Assembly: GCA_052148155.1 (NCBI GenBank)
Contig: JBKQIY010000100.1
Location: 1-21,024 of the forward strand
DNA from: JBBQER01 sp052148155
GTDB taxonomy: Bacteria; Actinomycetota; Acidimicrobiia; IMCC26256; PALSA-610
Direction: 5' to 3'
DNA length: 21,024 nt
The notes beneath the pieces were generated by a model. The model ran no database searches and was not told where the DNA came from. It saw only the letters and a program-made list of their open reading frames with translations. The translations under genes were made by a program, and so were the position numbers. Below, in pieces: positions 8,141 to 15,809 of this stretch (the first letter of the stretch is position 1; the number at the start of each line of letters is the position of its first letter).

Positions 8141-8777
8141 GCTCAAAAGCTGTCAGTGTCCAGCCTGCATTCGGCGATGCCGCCAGTGGTCCGCCACGGC
8201 GCCCGCCGAGACACGGACCGGGTCCGGTGCGGCACCGGCGTACCCGTCGTCTGACCATACGCCCGGGCCGCGGTGCGAGTGTCGCGAGCCGTGCGACACC
8301 GTTGGCCAACAGCGACGAATCCGAGGGTGTGCGCTTCGACGACCGAGGCGTCTTCCCGCACCCGGTTGGTATGCAATACCGAGCTTGGCCGCTTTCGCGG
8401 CGCGCGCGTGTTCGGCCTGTCGATGGCGGCGTCGCTGCACCGGGTCGTGATCTTCATCGTCGTCGCTGTGGCGCCCGCCCACCGAGCGGGATTCGACAAA
8501 CTGAGGGCAGCTGATCGAGTCGGCCGCCTCCCGACGCGACGGCTGGAACCCGACCGCGCGACCGGCGCTGCACGCGAGGCCGGCGTCCACGAACCTGCGA
8601 GCATGCAACACCGGCTGATCTTGTTCAGTGTCGAAGTTGCGAGAACATGGTCGTCCAGGATCCGATGGTTCCTAGAACGAGTTCCGTCGGATCGGGTGCG
8701 CGACGGGTTCGGCGCTTCGGACGTGAGCGGAGTCGGTGACGACTTGCTCCCACAGGATCAGCGGCGACGTGGAGGTG
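8141..8777. other. Gene-free stretch of about 640 bases
   Basis: No convincing coding region was found on either strand. The open frames give Arg/Ala/Thr-rich low-information peptides without domains, and both strands look equally poor. Two small dyads are visible: CCGGTGC-G-GCACCGG (8224-8238), and GTGTCGC with GCGACAC around a 7-base loop (8279-8299). The stretch could be decayed coding DNA or an unannotated regulatory spacer. Confidence 0.45.
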
Positions 8778-9746
8778 CTACGGGACGATGACGGTTCGTT
8801 CACCGGAGACGTCGGGCTCGGTCCAGACGGATTCGACGTCTCGGAGCGGGACAGGCCGAGCCGCGATCTTGAGGGTGTCGGAGTCGATCTCGTCGATCAG
8901 TGACGGCAACTCCGCCACGTAGTCCTTGGTCGAAACGGCGCCTTGGCCGTTGCCCTGGAGACGGAGGTTCGCTGAACGGAGCGCCACGGACGGCAGCGCC
9001 AGCGTGGGTCCCGCCATCGCACCGATCTGGATCCAGTTCAGTGCCCGGCTGCGGTCCGATCGAGCCGTGAGCAGAGCCATGATCGTCTGCTCGGCAGGCT
9101 TACCCCAGAGGTAGTCGATGACGATGTCGACCTCGGCGGCGGCCCCTGCGAGCGCCGCGGTCGTGGCGTCTCGGTCGTCGGTGAGCTGCACGATGTCGTC
9201 AGCGCCGACGCCGCGGAGGGCGTTCAGACGGTCGAAATCGCGACCGGCACCGACAACGCGACCTGCTCCAAGCCGCTTGGCGACCTGCACAGCCATCGCC
9301 CCCGCGTTGCCCGTCGCACCCAGCACCAGCACGCTCTGTCCGGTCTCGATCGGTACCCGGCGACGGAGCGCGACCCAGGATGACATCGCCGGATTCATCG
9401 CGGCGGCGATCTTGTTGACATCAACGTTGTCCGGCACAGGGACGGCTCGCCGTACGTCGATGAGCGCCTTCTCCGCCATCGAGCCGGGAAGCTCATCGTC
9501 AGCGACGAAGTAGACCCGTCTCCCGTCAGCCATTCGTCCGACCCCGTCGACGCCTGGAATCATCGGTAGCCGACCGGTACTCGTGTAGTGCTTGCCGGAC
9601 GCGTCAGTTCGCACCCGGGGATGTAGGCCGACCGCGAGGACATCGACGAGCGCTTGGTCTTCGTTGCCCTTCGCCGGAACGTCGAGTTCTTGGTAGTGCG
9701 GTGGCTCATCGAACGATGTGACAACCGCTGCGTGCATCTTGTCCAT
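8778..9746 (-). CDS. Quinone-oxidoreductase-like medium-chain dehydrogenase (zinc-free)
   Basis: This 322-residue member of the medium-chain dehydrogenase/reductase superfamily is likely an NADPH-dependent quinone or enone reductase in the cytoplasm. A GroES-like N-terminal half contains GLHPRVRTDASGKHY and PGVDGVGRMADGRRVYF. A Rossmann nucleotide-binding half follows, with VLGATGNAGAMAVQVAKRLG at about 141-160. No catalytic-zinc cysteine or structural-zinc four-cysteine loop is present, which points to the quinone-reductase side of the family. The length is typical. ATG 9746 begins a good N-terminus (MHAAVVTSFDEPP). It stands alone on its strand, with a possible operator just upstream. The physiological substrate is unknown. 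Confidence 0.88.
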   Translation of the reverse strand: MDKMHAAVVTSFDEPPHYQELDVPAKGNEDQALVDVLAVGLHPRVRTDASGKHYTSTGRLPMIPGVDGVGRMADGRRVYFVADDELPGSMAEKALIDVRRAVPVPDNVDVNKIAAAMNPAMSSWVALRRRVPIETGQSVLVLGATGNAGAMAVQVAKRLGAGRVVGAGRDFDRLNALRGVGADDIVQLTDDRDATTAALAGAAAEVDIVIDYLWGKPAEQTIMALLTARSDRSRALNWIQIGAMAGPTLALPSVALRSANLRLQGNGQGAVSTKDYVAELPSLIDEIDSDTLKIAARPVPLRDVESVWTEPDVSGERTVIVP

Positions 9747-9750
9747 AACG

Positions 9751-9778
9751 GCAGCTACCTACTGTTTCGTAGAACTGC
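9751..9778 (-). promoter_or_regulatory. Possible operator/promoter upstream of the MDR dehydrogenase
   Basis: CTAC-N6-GTAG (9759-9772) is a short dyad nested between looser GCAG (9751-9754) and CTGC (9775-9778) arms. On the minus strand a TAGGTA (9761-9756), possible -10, overlaps it and lies 9 bases before the ATG. This layout fits repression by a TetR/MarR-type regulator, which is common for such reductases, but no regulator gene is adjacent. No good -35 was seen. Confidence 0.3.
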
Positions 9779-9983
9779 CGGCACTGCAAGTGACCGACAC
9801 GCGAACACCGACTCAACGTCGCCGGGATGGTCATAGCCTCGATGGGCGATGCTGCGCGTGAGCGACCGCGAACGAAGACGTCGAAGACAGCTGCGCCTCA
9901 GGCGAGCTGTCGTCGTGTTCTGGTCTGGCCGACGAGAGCAGTTCGTCGGGTCGTCAGGTTGTGCAGTGGTTTCGTCGGCAGGG

Positions 9984-11459
9984 TCAGTTGGCGCCGAGCA
10001 AACCGACGGTGAGGCCGTCGGTGGTGGCAGGGAAACCGAGGTTATTGGCGTCTCCGAACGGGACGATGGCGCCGTCGGCGCTGGCGATCCAGTAACCGTG
10101 GCCGTCGGGGGTGGCCAGGAGACGAGCGCTGTTGCCGTAGTTGGTGCAGTCGGCGAGGTCGCCGGAGCTGGTGGCGTCACCGAAGGGGTAGACGTGTCCG
10201 TCTCGGGTGAGCAGCCAGTATCCGTGGCCGGTGGCGGTGGGTTGCATGGACACGACCGGAGAGGAGGTCGGCGTGGTGGCGAGCGAGCCGTAGGACGTGG
10301 CGTCGCCGAATGGGAAGACCGCACCGTTGGTTGCGTACTCCCAGTAGCCGCGACCAGTTGGTGTGCGTTCGATACCGACGATGGGCTGACTGTAGGGATG
10401 GGCTCCCATGGATCCGTAGAAATGGGCGTCGCCGAAGCTGAAGATCCCGCCGTCGGATGCGGCAAGCCAGTACCCGCCGTTGTCGGCCGTGCGTGCCATC
10501 GCGTTGATCGGTTTGTTCAGTCGCATCGCGCCGGTCGAGCCGTAAAAGTGGGCCGACCCAAAACTGAAGATCCCGCCGTCGCGTCCGAGCAGCCAATATC
10601 CGGTCGCGTTCGAGACGGAGATACCCCCGATTAGTGGTGCGTTGAGAGCATGTCCGCTCATGTCGCCGTAGAACGTCGCGGTACCTTCGGGATGGACGAC
10701 GCTGTCGGCGGTCACTTCCCAGTAACCGTCGCCTGAGATTTGACCAGCATGGGTCGGGGTGTACGGGACGCACGCGCCGGCCATTCCGCTGTCGGCAAGT
10801 GCTTGTGAGTACATGCGAATGATGGTGAGGCCGTAGTCGGGGGCGGACGCCCAGATGAGCTTGCCGCACGGGCAGTTGCTTCCACCGAAGTACTCCCACA
10901 CCGGCGCGTCGCCAACACGATCTGACGGTGCCGAGATCAGCTGGCCTGACATCGTCTTCGTCGCCGGGTCGGCGTAGCTACGCAACAGTTCTAACTGCGC
11001 GAGCACCCCCCGTTGGGGCGTTCCCATGCATCGAGACGGAGTGGAATCACCTGCGCGGCAGTCGGGCAAGGAGGGACGGCCGTCGAACGCGTTGATCCCC
11101 GCATAGTTGTACGCGTCCGGTGGGATCTGTGAGCCCGCAAAACTCAGCCAACCCGTCTCCAGCATCGACTGCACGAACGCGATGTCGCCGCGCACGCCCA
11201 CGGTGTTGCCCTCGTCGATGAAGATCTGAGCGAGAGCCGTGACGTCGTTGTGAAGGACGGGGATACGCGCAACGTTTGACCCGTGGTTCTGGTCGTACCA
11301 CGCAGCGAGCTGCTCCGCGTTCAACAAACTTGGCCCCATCACCGGTGTGTGCGTCGTGACCGCCGCCGACGCGTCAGAAGCCTGCCCGACGAACAACGAC
11401 GCGAAGACGGCGAGCACGACAACCATCGCGGCGGCAGAGCGTGAACATCGCGCGTTCAT
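9984..11459 (-). CDS. Secreted glucosaminidase-domain protein with six 42-residue C-terminal repeats
   Basis: This 491-residue exported protein probably cleaves peptidoglycan glycan strands. A signal peptide spans about residues 1-32 (hydrophobic 11-25, cut after ASA). A glucosaminidase-type lysozyme-fold domain covers about 55-230. The segment GDIAFVQSMLETGWLSF has Glu101 as the likely catalytic acid, followed by NYAGINAFDG and by Cys134, Cys144, Cys196, Cys198 and Cys230, some possibly in disulfides. From residue 245 the protein is six repeats starting GYW at 245, 287, 329, 371, 413 and 455, with core (D/N)G.(I/V)(F/Y)(S/P)FG(D/S)A. These look like a beta-propeller-type array that may bind cell-wall or surface polymers. 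ATG 11459 precedes a normal signal peptide. It is divergent from the multicopper oxidase gene with about 245 bases between them. Confidence 0.85.
   Translation of the reverse strand: MNARCSRSAAAMVVVLAVFASLFVGQASDASAAVTTHTPVMGPSLLNAEQLAAWYDQNHGSNVARIPVLHNDVTALAQIFIDEGNTVGVRGDIAFVQSMLETGWLSFAGSQIPPDAYNYAGINAFDGRPSLPDCRAGDSTPSRCMGTPQRGVLAQLELLRSYADPATKTMSGQLISAPSDRVGDAPVWEYFGGSNCPCGKLIWASAPDYGLTIIRMYSQALADSGMAGACVPYTPTHAGQISGDGYWEVTADSVVHPEGTATFYGDMSGHALNAPLIGGISVSNATGYWLLGRDGGIFSFGSAHFYGSTGAMRLNKPINAMARTADNGGYWLAASDGGIFSFGDAHFYGSMGAHPYSQPIVGIERTPTGRGYWEYATNGAVFPFGDATSYGSLATTPTSSPVVSMQPTATGHGYWLLTRDGHVYPFGDATSSGDLADCTNYGNSARLLATPDGHGYWIASADGAIVPFGDANNLGFPATTDGLTVGLLGAN
9987..10727 (-). repeat. 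Six tandem 42-codon repeats inside the glucosaminidase gene
   Basis: The GYW motif recurs every 42 codons without any insertion (residues 245, 287, 329, 371, 413, 455). At DNA level the units have diverged, so selection keeps the protein period rather than recent duplication. The last unit is shortened at the C-terminus. Units two and three (DGGIFSFG, AHFYGS) are the most similar to each other. Confidence 0.8.
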
Positions 11460-11635
11460 CGTCCCGAAGTATCGGAACCCACTACCGAACCCTTAGTGCC
11501 CCAACCAGCTGGACGCCTGCCAACCCCACAAGCCCCACCTCAACTGGGCACCCTTGACAGGATCCACGCCGTAGGCGCGTCGGCTCTCGAAGCCCGGGGT
11601 GCCGCAGCATCGGGCGATGCCCGTTCGGGAAGGCA

Positions 11636-11671
11636 TTGAGACATCCCCTCACTTTGGTTAGGTTAACCTAA
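11636..11671 (+). promoter_or_regulatory. Promoter with embedded IdeR/DtxR-like iron box
   Basis: A predicted -35 TTGAGA (11636-11641) and -10 TAGGTT (11659-11664) are 17 bases apart. Overlapping the -10 is TTTGGTTAGGTTAACCTAA (11653-11671). It matches the DtxR/IdeR iron-box consensus TTAGGTTAGSCTAACCTAA at 17 of 19 positions and contains the perfect 14-base palindrome TTAGGTTAACCTAA (11658-11671). Binding there would block RNA polymerase, giving repression when iron is plentiful. It lies 33 bases before the oxidase ATG; the ribosome site is around AAAAGGGG (11692-11699). Confidence 0.65.
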
Positions 11672-11704
11672 GTAAGCCCAGGCGCGTCGACAAAAGGGGC
11701 AGAG

Positions 11705-13348
11705 ATGGCTGTGGATGGATGGCCGGCCGCGCTGCGAACTGCGCGACCTGGTCGCAGGCTGTTCTGCCTCTTGGCCGTCATGAGCCTGGCCGCGACGGCG
11801 TGCAGCAGTGCCGCGCACACGTCGTCCCATGCTCCGACATCCACCTCGAGTACGTCGTCGAGTGCGTCTTCTTCTCCTGCACCGCTCTCCACGGCCGCAC
11901 AGGAGCAGGGGATGATCTCGGGTTCGCCCTTCGCGGATCCGGCCAACGCCAACACGGCCACTGCATCGAACCTCGCGGTGCGTCTGGATGCCGAGCCAAC
12001 GCGCTTCGACCTGTCGGGCAGGACGGTGTGGGGCGAGTCCTACAACGGGAGCTTCGTCGGTCCGACCTTGCATTTCGCGCCCGGTGAACACGTGGCCCTC
12101 ACGTTGGTCAACAAATTGTCCACGGCGACGAATCTGCACTTCCATGGGATGCATGTCTCCCCGTCGGGAGACTCCGACAACGTGTTACTCGCGATCCCGC
12201 GAGGTGTCAGCTTCACCTACCACCTGAACATCCCCGCCGACCAGCCCCAAGGGACGTACTGGTACCACGACCACAACATGACGGCATCGTCGTGCGGTGC
12301 GTCCACCGTCTCCTGCGCCGACGTCGAAAGCCAGATTTTCGCGGGGCTCTCGGGCGCCATCGTGGTCGGCGACGACCGCACCCTCTTACCGTCTGACCTT
12401 CGCCACATCACCGCCCACACGCTGGTCTTCAAAGACGTCCAGATCGACGCGTCAGGTCACATCCTCCAGAACAGTCCCACCGAGTCCATCAACTCGGACA
12501 ATCCAACGGTACGACTCGTCAACGGCGAACTGCGGCCCGTATTGACGATGCATCCCGGCGAAACCCAGCTCTGGCGACTCGTCAACGCGGGCGCCGACAT
12601 CTTCTACAACCTGCAACTCGACGGCTACCACTTCACCGTGATCGGCGACGACGGTTTCCCCGTCGCGCAAGTCACCACCGCGAACTCCCTCCTGCTGCCG
12701 CCCGGCAAGCGCTACGACGTACTCGTCACCGCTGGTCCACGACCCGAAAGCACGTGGCTGCGCACGCTCGCCTACAGCAACGGCCCCCAAGGTGACGAAT
12801 ATCCGAACGTCCCGCTGCTCAAGTTGCGCGTTGCCGGCGAACCAACCCAACCGGCCGTCATGCCATCCGGAGCTCTCGCCACCGCGCCGCGCAATCTCGC
12901 GAACGCGCCCATCGCCGAGTACCGAACCGTGCAGCTGTCCGAGAACAGCGCTGGGACCAGCTTCTACATCAACGGACAGGCCTTCAACGAGATCAGATCC
13001 GTCTTTGCCACACCAGCGATCCTCAACACTGTCGAACAGTGGACACTCAAAAACGTCAGCGGTGAAACCCACCCCTTCCACCTTCACACCGGACATTTCC
13101 AAGTCATCTCGATCAACGGCAAACCGCAGCCGTTCACCGGCGAACAGGACACCGTCCCCGTACCCAACAAAAGTAACGGCGTCCCCGGAACAGTCGTCAT
13201 TCGCATCGACTTCGCTGACTTCACCGGCCGATGGTTTTTCCACTGCCACATCGCCGCCCACGAAGACAACGGGATGATGAGCTACATCAACGTTGTGAAC
13301 CCACTACGAGACCTCAACCACAACCTCATCGTCGCGCCCGCCTACTAA
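11705..13348 (+). CDS. Multicopper oxidase, lipoprotein, possible ferroxidase or cuprous oxidase
   Basis: This 547-residue extracytoplasmic multicopper oxidase oxidises a substrate (metal ion or phenolic) and reduces O2 to water. All four copper-binding segments are present: HFHGMH (His145, His147), WYHDH (His188, His190), HPFHLHTGHF (His456, His459, His461) and FFHCHIAAHEDNGMM (His513, Cys514, His515, His519, with Met524 as likely axial T1 ligand). Three cupredoxin domains fit the length. The N-terminus has a basic stretch and a hydrophobic segment to a lipobox-like TAC (Cys33), then a Ser/Thr-rich linker (34-63), so it is probably lipid-anchored. ATG 11705 follows AAAAGGGG. A predicted iron box overlaps its promoter, which favours a role in iron uptake or ferrous-iron detoxification. 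Laccase-type or copper-resistance roles remain possible. Confidence 0.93.
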   Translation: MAVDGWPAALRTARPGRRLFCLLAVMSLAATACSSAAHTSSHAPTSTSSTSSSASSSPAPLSTAAQEQGMISGSPFADPANANTATASNLAVRLDAEPTRFDLSGRTVWGESYNGSFVGPTLHFAPGEHVALTLVNKLSTATNLHFHGMHVSPSGDSDNVLLAIPRGVSFTYHLNIPADQPQGTYWYHDHNMTASSCGASTVSCADVESQIFAGLSGAIVVGDDRTLLPSDLRHITAHTLVFKDVQIDASGHILQNSPTESINSDNPTVRLVNGELRPVLTMHPGETQLWRLVNAGADIFYNLQLDGYHFTVIGDDGFPVAQVTTANSLLLPPGKRYDVLVTAGPRPESTWLRTLAYSNGPQGDEYPNVPLLKLRVAGEPTQPAVMPSGALATAPRNLANAPIAEYRTVQLSENSAGTSFYINGQAFNEIRSVFATPAILNTVEQWTLKNVSGETHPFHLHTGHFQVISINGKPQPFTGEQDTVPVPNKSNGVPGTVVIRIDFADFTGRWFFHCHIAAHEDNGMMSYINVVNPLRDLNHNLIVAPAY

Positions 13349-13365
13349 CCTGACCACGCGCTCAC

Positions 13366-13386
13366 CGGGACGACCCACCCGTCCCG
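13366..13386 (+). terminator. Possible terminator after the multicopper oxidase gene
   Basis: CGGGACG (13366-13372), loop ACCCACC, and CGTCCCG (13380-13386) form a perfect 7-bp GC-rich stem 17 bases after the oxidase stop. No T-tract follows. Confidence 0.4.
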
Positions 13387-13492
13387 AGACCGATGCCCGT
13401 GCACCCCAAGCGCCGCATGCGGCCGACTTCATTCGCTGCGAACCGTCGGTTCACGACCGCGAAGCCCACCACTGAGTGCGGGCACGGATGAG

Positions 13493-13708
13493 CTAGAGGC
13501 TGGCTGTGCGCCGGGCCAGGACCGTCTGCACGACGGCGGTGAGCACCAAGATCAGGAACACCGGCACGCTGATCAGGAACAGCGCGAAGACAAGGTTGCC
13601 GAACTAATAGCTGAAGCTGTGATGGTTCTTCTCCTGCCCGAACGGCGCTGCGATCACGAACAGCGCCAACGAGGTCACCACAGCGAGAAGCAGGAACTTG
13701 CGGGTAAC
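13493..13708 (-). pseudogene. Broken small membrane-protein gene with in-frame TAG
   Basis: Reading the minus strand from 13708 gives VTRKFLLLAVVTSLALFVIA, then APFGQEKNHHSFSY, then TAG (13606-13604). The same frame resumes with FGNLVFALFLISVPVFLILV and ends in LTAVVQTVLARRTASL before TAG (13495-13493). The two halves form a convincing small protein of about 71 residues with two membrane helices. The internal stop could be a former TGG (Trp). The first codon, GTT (13708-13706), could be a former GTG start, and no other start precedes the first helix before an upstream in-frame TAG. Two lesions favour a pseudogene over readthrough. I do not recognise the family. Confidence 0.5.
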
Positions 13709-14112
13709 TCTCGTGAATCGGCCCCCTGTGCGTCGTTGCGGTCGGTCCGAAGTCTACGGCTTCGTTCGCTCGTCGATGACGTCCCGACTCCGACCGGACC
13801 GGTTCGCCTGCGGCACACGCGGGTCGACGCTGCCGTTCCCAATTTGCGAGCACCACGACGACGTCCGCCCGGACCACAGGCGGTCGTGGCGACACCATCC
13901 GTTCGGGAACACCCGCAGGGATCAGCCGACCGCAGGTCGGTAGATCGTTGCAAGCCTGAGTGACCGCATCGGCGCCGTAGACGTTCGCTCTCTCGATGGT
14001 TGGGCGGTCATGCGACTGGAGCGCGACGTCGCAGGAGGGTGGGAGTCCTAGGGCACGCCTGTGGCCGGTTGCGTACCGGAGGGTTCGTTCCCTGGTACCG
14101 GAATGTTCTCGT
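13709..14112. other. Gene-free stretch
   Basis: About 400 bases lie between the membrane-protein pseudogene and the zinc-ribbon gene. Only Arg-rich shadow frames are visible; no domains, repeats or clear promoter were seen. Confidence 0.45.
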
Positions 14113-14316
14113 TTAGGTCGGTCCGGTCAGGAACAGTGATGTGCAGCGATGCACTTCAACGCCCGCGACCGATGCCAGGCGCAGGCTCGGCCGTCCGCGC
14201 GCCGCGACGAGGATCTCCGTTGGGGTGCCGGCGGGTACGTCGATGCTCGTCCCGCAGTCGGGACACCGGTAGGTGTCGCGCGCGATCTCAACTTCAGGCT
14301 CGATGTCTTCCAGCAT
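14113..14316 (-). CDS. Small zinc-ribbon-like protein
   Basis: This 67-residue protein starts at ATG 14316 (MLEDIEPEVEIARD). It has a CPDCG knuckle at residues 18-22 and a third cysteine in VHRC (Cys58), with histidine His57 beside it. It resembles the small actinobacterial zinc-ribbon proteins that begin with an acidic strand and YRCPxCG. A complete Zn(Cys)4 site is not visible, because only three cysteines are present; His57 could be the fourth ligand. GAAGGG lies upstream as a weak ribosome site. It sits downstream of the DUF4118-BASS transporter on the same strand with about 285 bases between them, so co-transcription is uncertain. Function is unknown; protein or nucleic-acid binding is possible. 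Confidence 0.6.
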   Translation of the reverse strand: MLEDIEPEVEIARDTYRCPDCGTSIDVPAGTPTEILVAARGRPSLRLASVAGVEVHRCTSLFLTGPT

Positions 14317-14600
14317 GGGCGTCGGCCCTTCGTGGGGGCGAAGAAGCCGGGGACTCGAGCTCGTCGCGTGTGTTTGTGTGTGGCCGTTCGGTCGGCTGGG
14401 TCGTGACAGTGCACGACGACCACAGCAATTCCTACGGCAAATCTGTGCATGGCCTGTAGAACTTCCTGGCGTCGTCGGCGGTACCTCGGCGGGCAGGTTC
14501 GACGTGGCTCGCGCCGCGAGACCTCCAAGACGATGAAACTGCTGCGTCTCCCCAGACGCGGCTTGCATACGCGGTCGGCATCTCGGAACGTGACGTGAGC

Positions 14601-15809
14601 TCAATTGTTCGCGGAGGTGGGCCGGAACGTCGCGAGTGCCATGCCCCAACCGATGGCCATCACTCCGTACAGCCCGAGCGGTGCTGCGGCGGCTGCGCCG
14701 AACGCGGCGACCGCGATGCCGGCGGCCACGGCGAAGTCGCGCATCGAGGTGGTGAGGAGCAGCGCGGTTCTGACCGGAGCCGGCGCTCGGACTCCGAGCA
14801 CTGCGCCGAGCAACGCCGAACCGACCAAGAACAACAGCAATGCCACCGCGACGAGAACGTACGCGCTCGAAAGTCGGACCTGGGAGGCGACCAGCCACAC
14901 CAGCAGCGTGACGACGATCACCGAAACGCGTTCCAACGTCGCTTCTTGTTGTTCCGAGAGGGCCACTTTGGTTCGGATGGCGACACCGACGACCATCGGA
15001 GCACCGACGACCATGCCGAGGTTGGTGAGCAGCGACACGGGGTGGATATCTGCCCCGCCGCCGAGCAGGCGTAGTCCGAACCCGGCCGCCGCGACCGTCA
15101 ACAGCGTCGAGCCGACGAGCATGCCCGCCGCGACGGCCGCGTCTCCTCCGGCGAGCGACGTCGTCGCGACCGAGGCGATCTCCGCTGGTGCGAGGCCGAC
15201 CGCGAGGACGCCGCGGCGGAGCGCGACCGCTGCCACGAGACGGGAGACCGCCCACGACAGGGCAGGCAAGACGAGCGCGGCGGCGACCAACGAGAAGACG
15301 AGACGACCGGCGCGTGTGGTCAGTCCGGCGAACGCGCTCGGCGGGATCGCGACCGCGGTCGCGAACACGAGCACCGCGAGTGACACGTCGAGGCCACGAT
15401 GGTCCACCAAGAAGCGCGCCGGTTCGGGGACCGCCTGGCTGAGCACGACGGCACCGACGAGGAGGACCAGTTCGATATGGGTGTCGGAAGCTCGAGCTGC
15501 GATCTGGCCGACGGTGAGCGCGACGACGCCTAACACGATGGTGGCGAGCGCGTCGTTGCGGTTCGCGATCGTGAGCGAGTGGTACGGGAGGGTGTGGAAG
15601 TAGTCGTAGCCCAATGTTGCCGAGCCTGCCGCGACGGCCGCCGCGGAACGTCGACCCGACGTCGCGACGATGACGACCGCGCCGGTGATGATCAACGCGA
15701 TGTCGGCGTTGGGAACAGTTCCTCGAACGTCGACCAGCGCAGCCGCAGAACCGGCCGGTAGGACAACTGCCGCGACCAGCCAGGCGACAGTTCTGCTTTT
15801 ATGGCGCAA
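14601..15809 (-). CDS. Fusion of a DUF4118-like sensor membrane domain to a BASS-type transporter
   Basis: This polytopic membrane protein of 402 residues appears to join two families. Residues about 5-108 form four helices with DYFHTLPYHSLTIANRNDAL (69-88). That segment closely follows the FNFFFTPPYYSL..RDDA signature of the DUF4118 membrane domain of KdpD-type kinases. Residues about 115-395 have nine or so helices and look like the bile-acid:sodium symporter (BASS/SBF) fold: APAEIASVATTSLAGGDAAV (207-226), a crossover motif region, and TTSMRDFAVAAGIAVAAFG (353-371). Family members move organic anions with sodium; related ACR3 proteins export arsenite. The TTG start at 15809 overlaps the MerR gene stop by 11 bases, so the two are translationally coupled. 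The substrate is unknown. Assignment is by motif reading; the fusion itself would need a profile search. Confidence 0.75.
   Translation of the reverse strand: MRHKSRTVAWLVAAVVLPAGSAAALVDVRGTVPNADIALIITGAVVIVATSGRRSAAAVAAGSATLGYDYFHTLPYHSLTIANRNDALATIVLGVVALTVGQIAARASDTHIELVLLVGAVVLSQAVPEPARFLVDHRGLDVSLAVLVFATAVAIPPSAFAGLTTRAGRLVFSLVAAALVLPALSWAVSRLVAAVALRRGVLAVGLAPAEIASVATTSLAGGDAAVAAGMLVGSTLLTVAAAGFGLRLLGGGADIHPVSLLTNLGMVVGAPMVVGVAIRTKVALSEQQEATLERVSVIVVTLLVWLVASQVRLSSAYVLVAVALLLFLVGSALLGAVLGVRAPAPVRTALLLTTSMRDFAVAAGIAVAAFGAAAAAPLGLYGVMAIGWGMALATFRPTSANN

Noticed and set aside
8143..8791. Open frames on both strands in the gene-free stretch (for example 8273-8791 plus, 8143-8604 minus)
   Set aside because: Low-information Arg/Ala/Thr-rich peptides, no ribosome site, no domain, and neither strand is favoured by codon pattern.
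11554..11559. TTGACA as a possible -35 on the plus strand upstream of the multicopper oxidase
   Set aside because: No -10-like hexamer lies 16-18 bases downstream; the TTGAGA/TAGGTT pair nearer the gene fits better.
13604..13606. Programmed TAG readthrough or special amino-acid insertion
   Set aside because: No conserved stem or second such case was seen, and the start codon is also missing, which points to decay.
14317..15255. Long upstream extension of the zinc-ribbon frame
   Set aside because: Only the last 67 residues look protein-like; the rest is Arg/Gly-rich and lies out of frame within the transporter gene.
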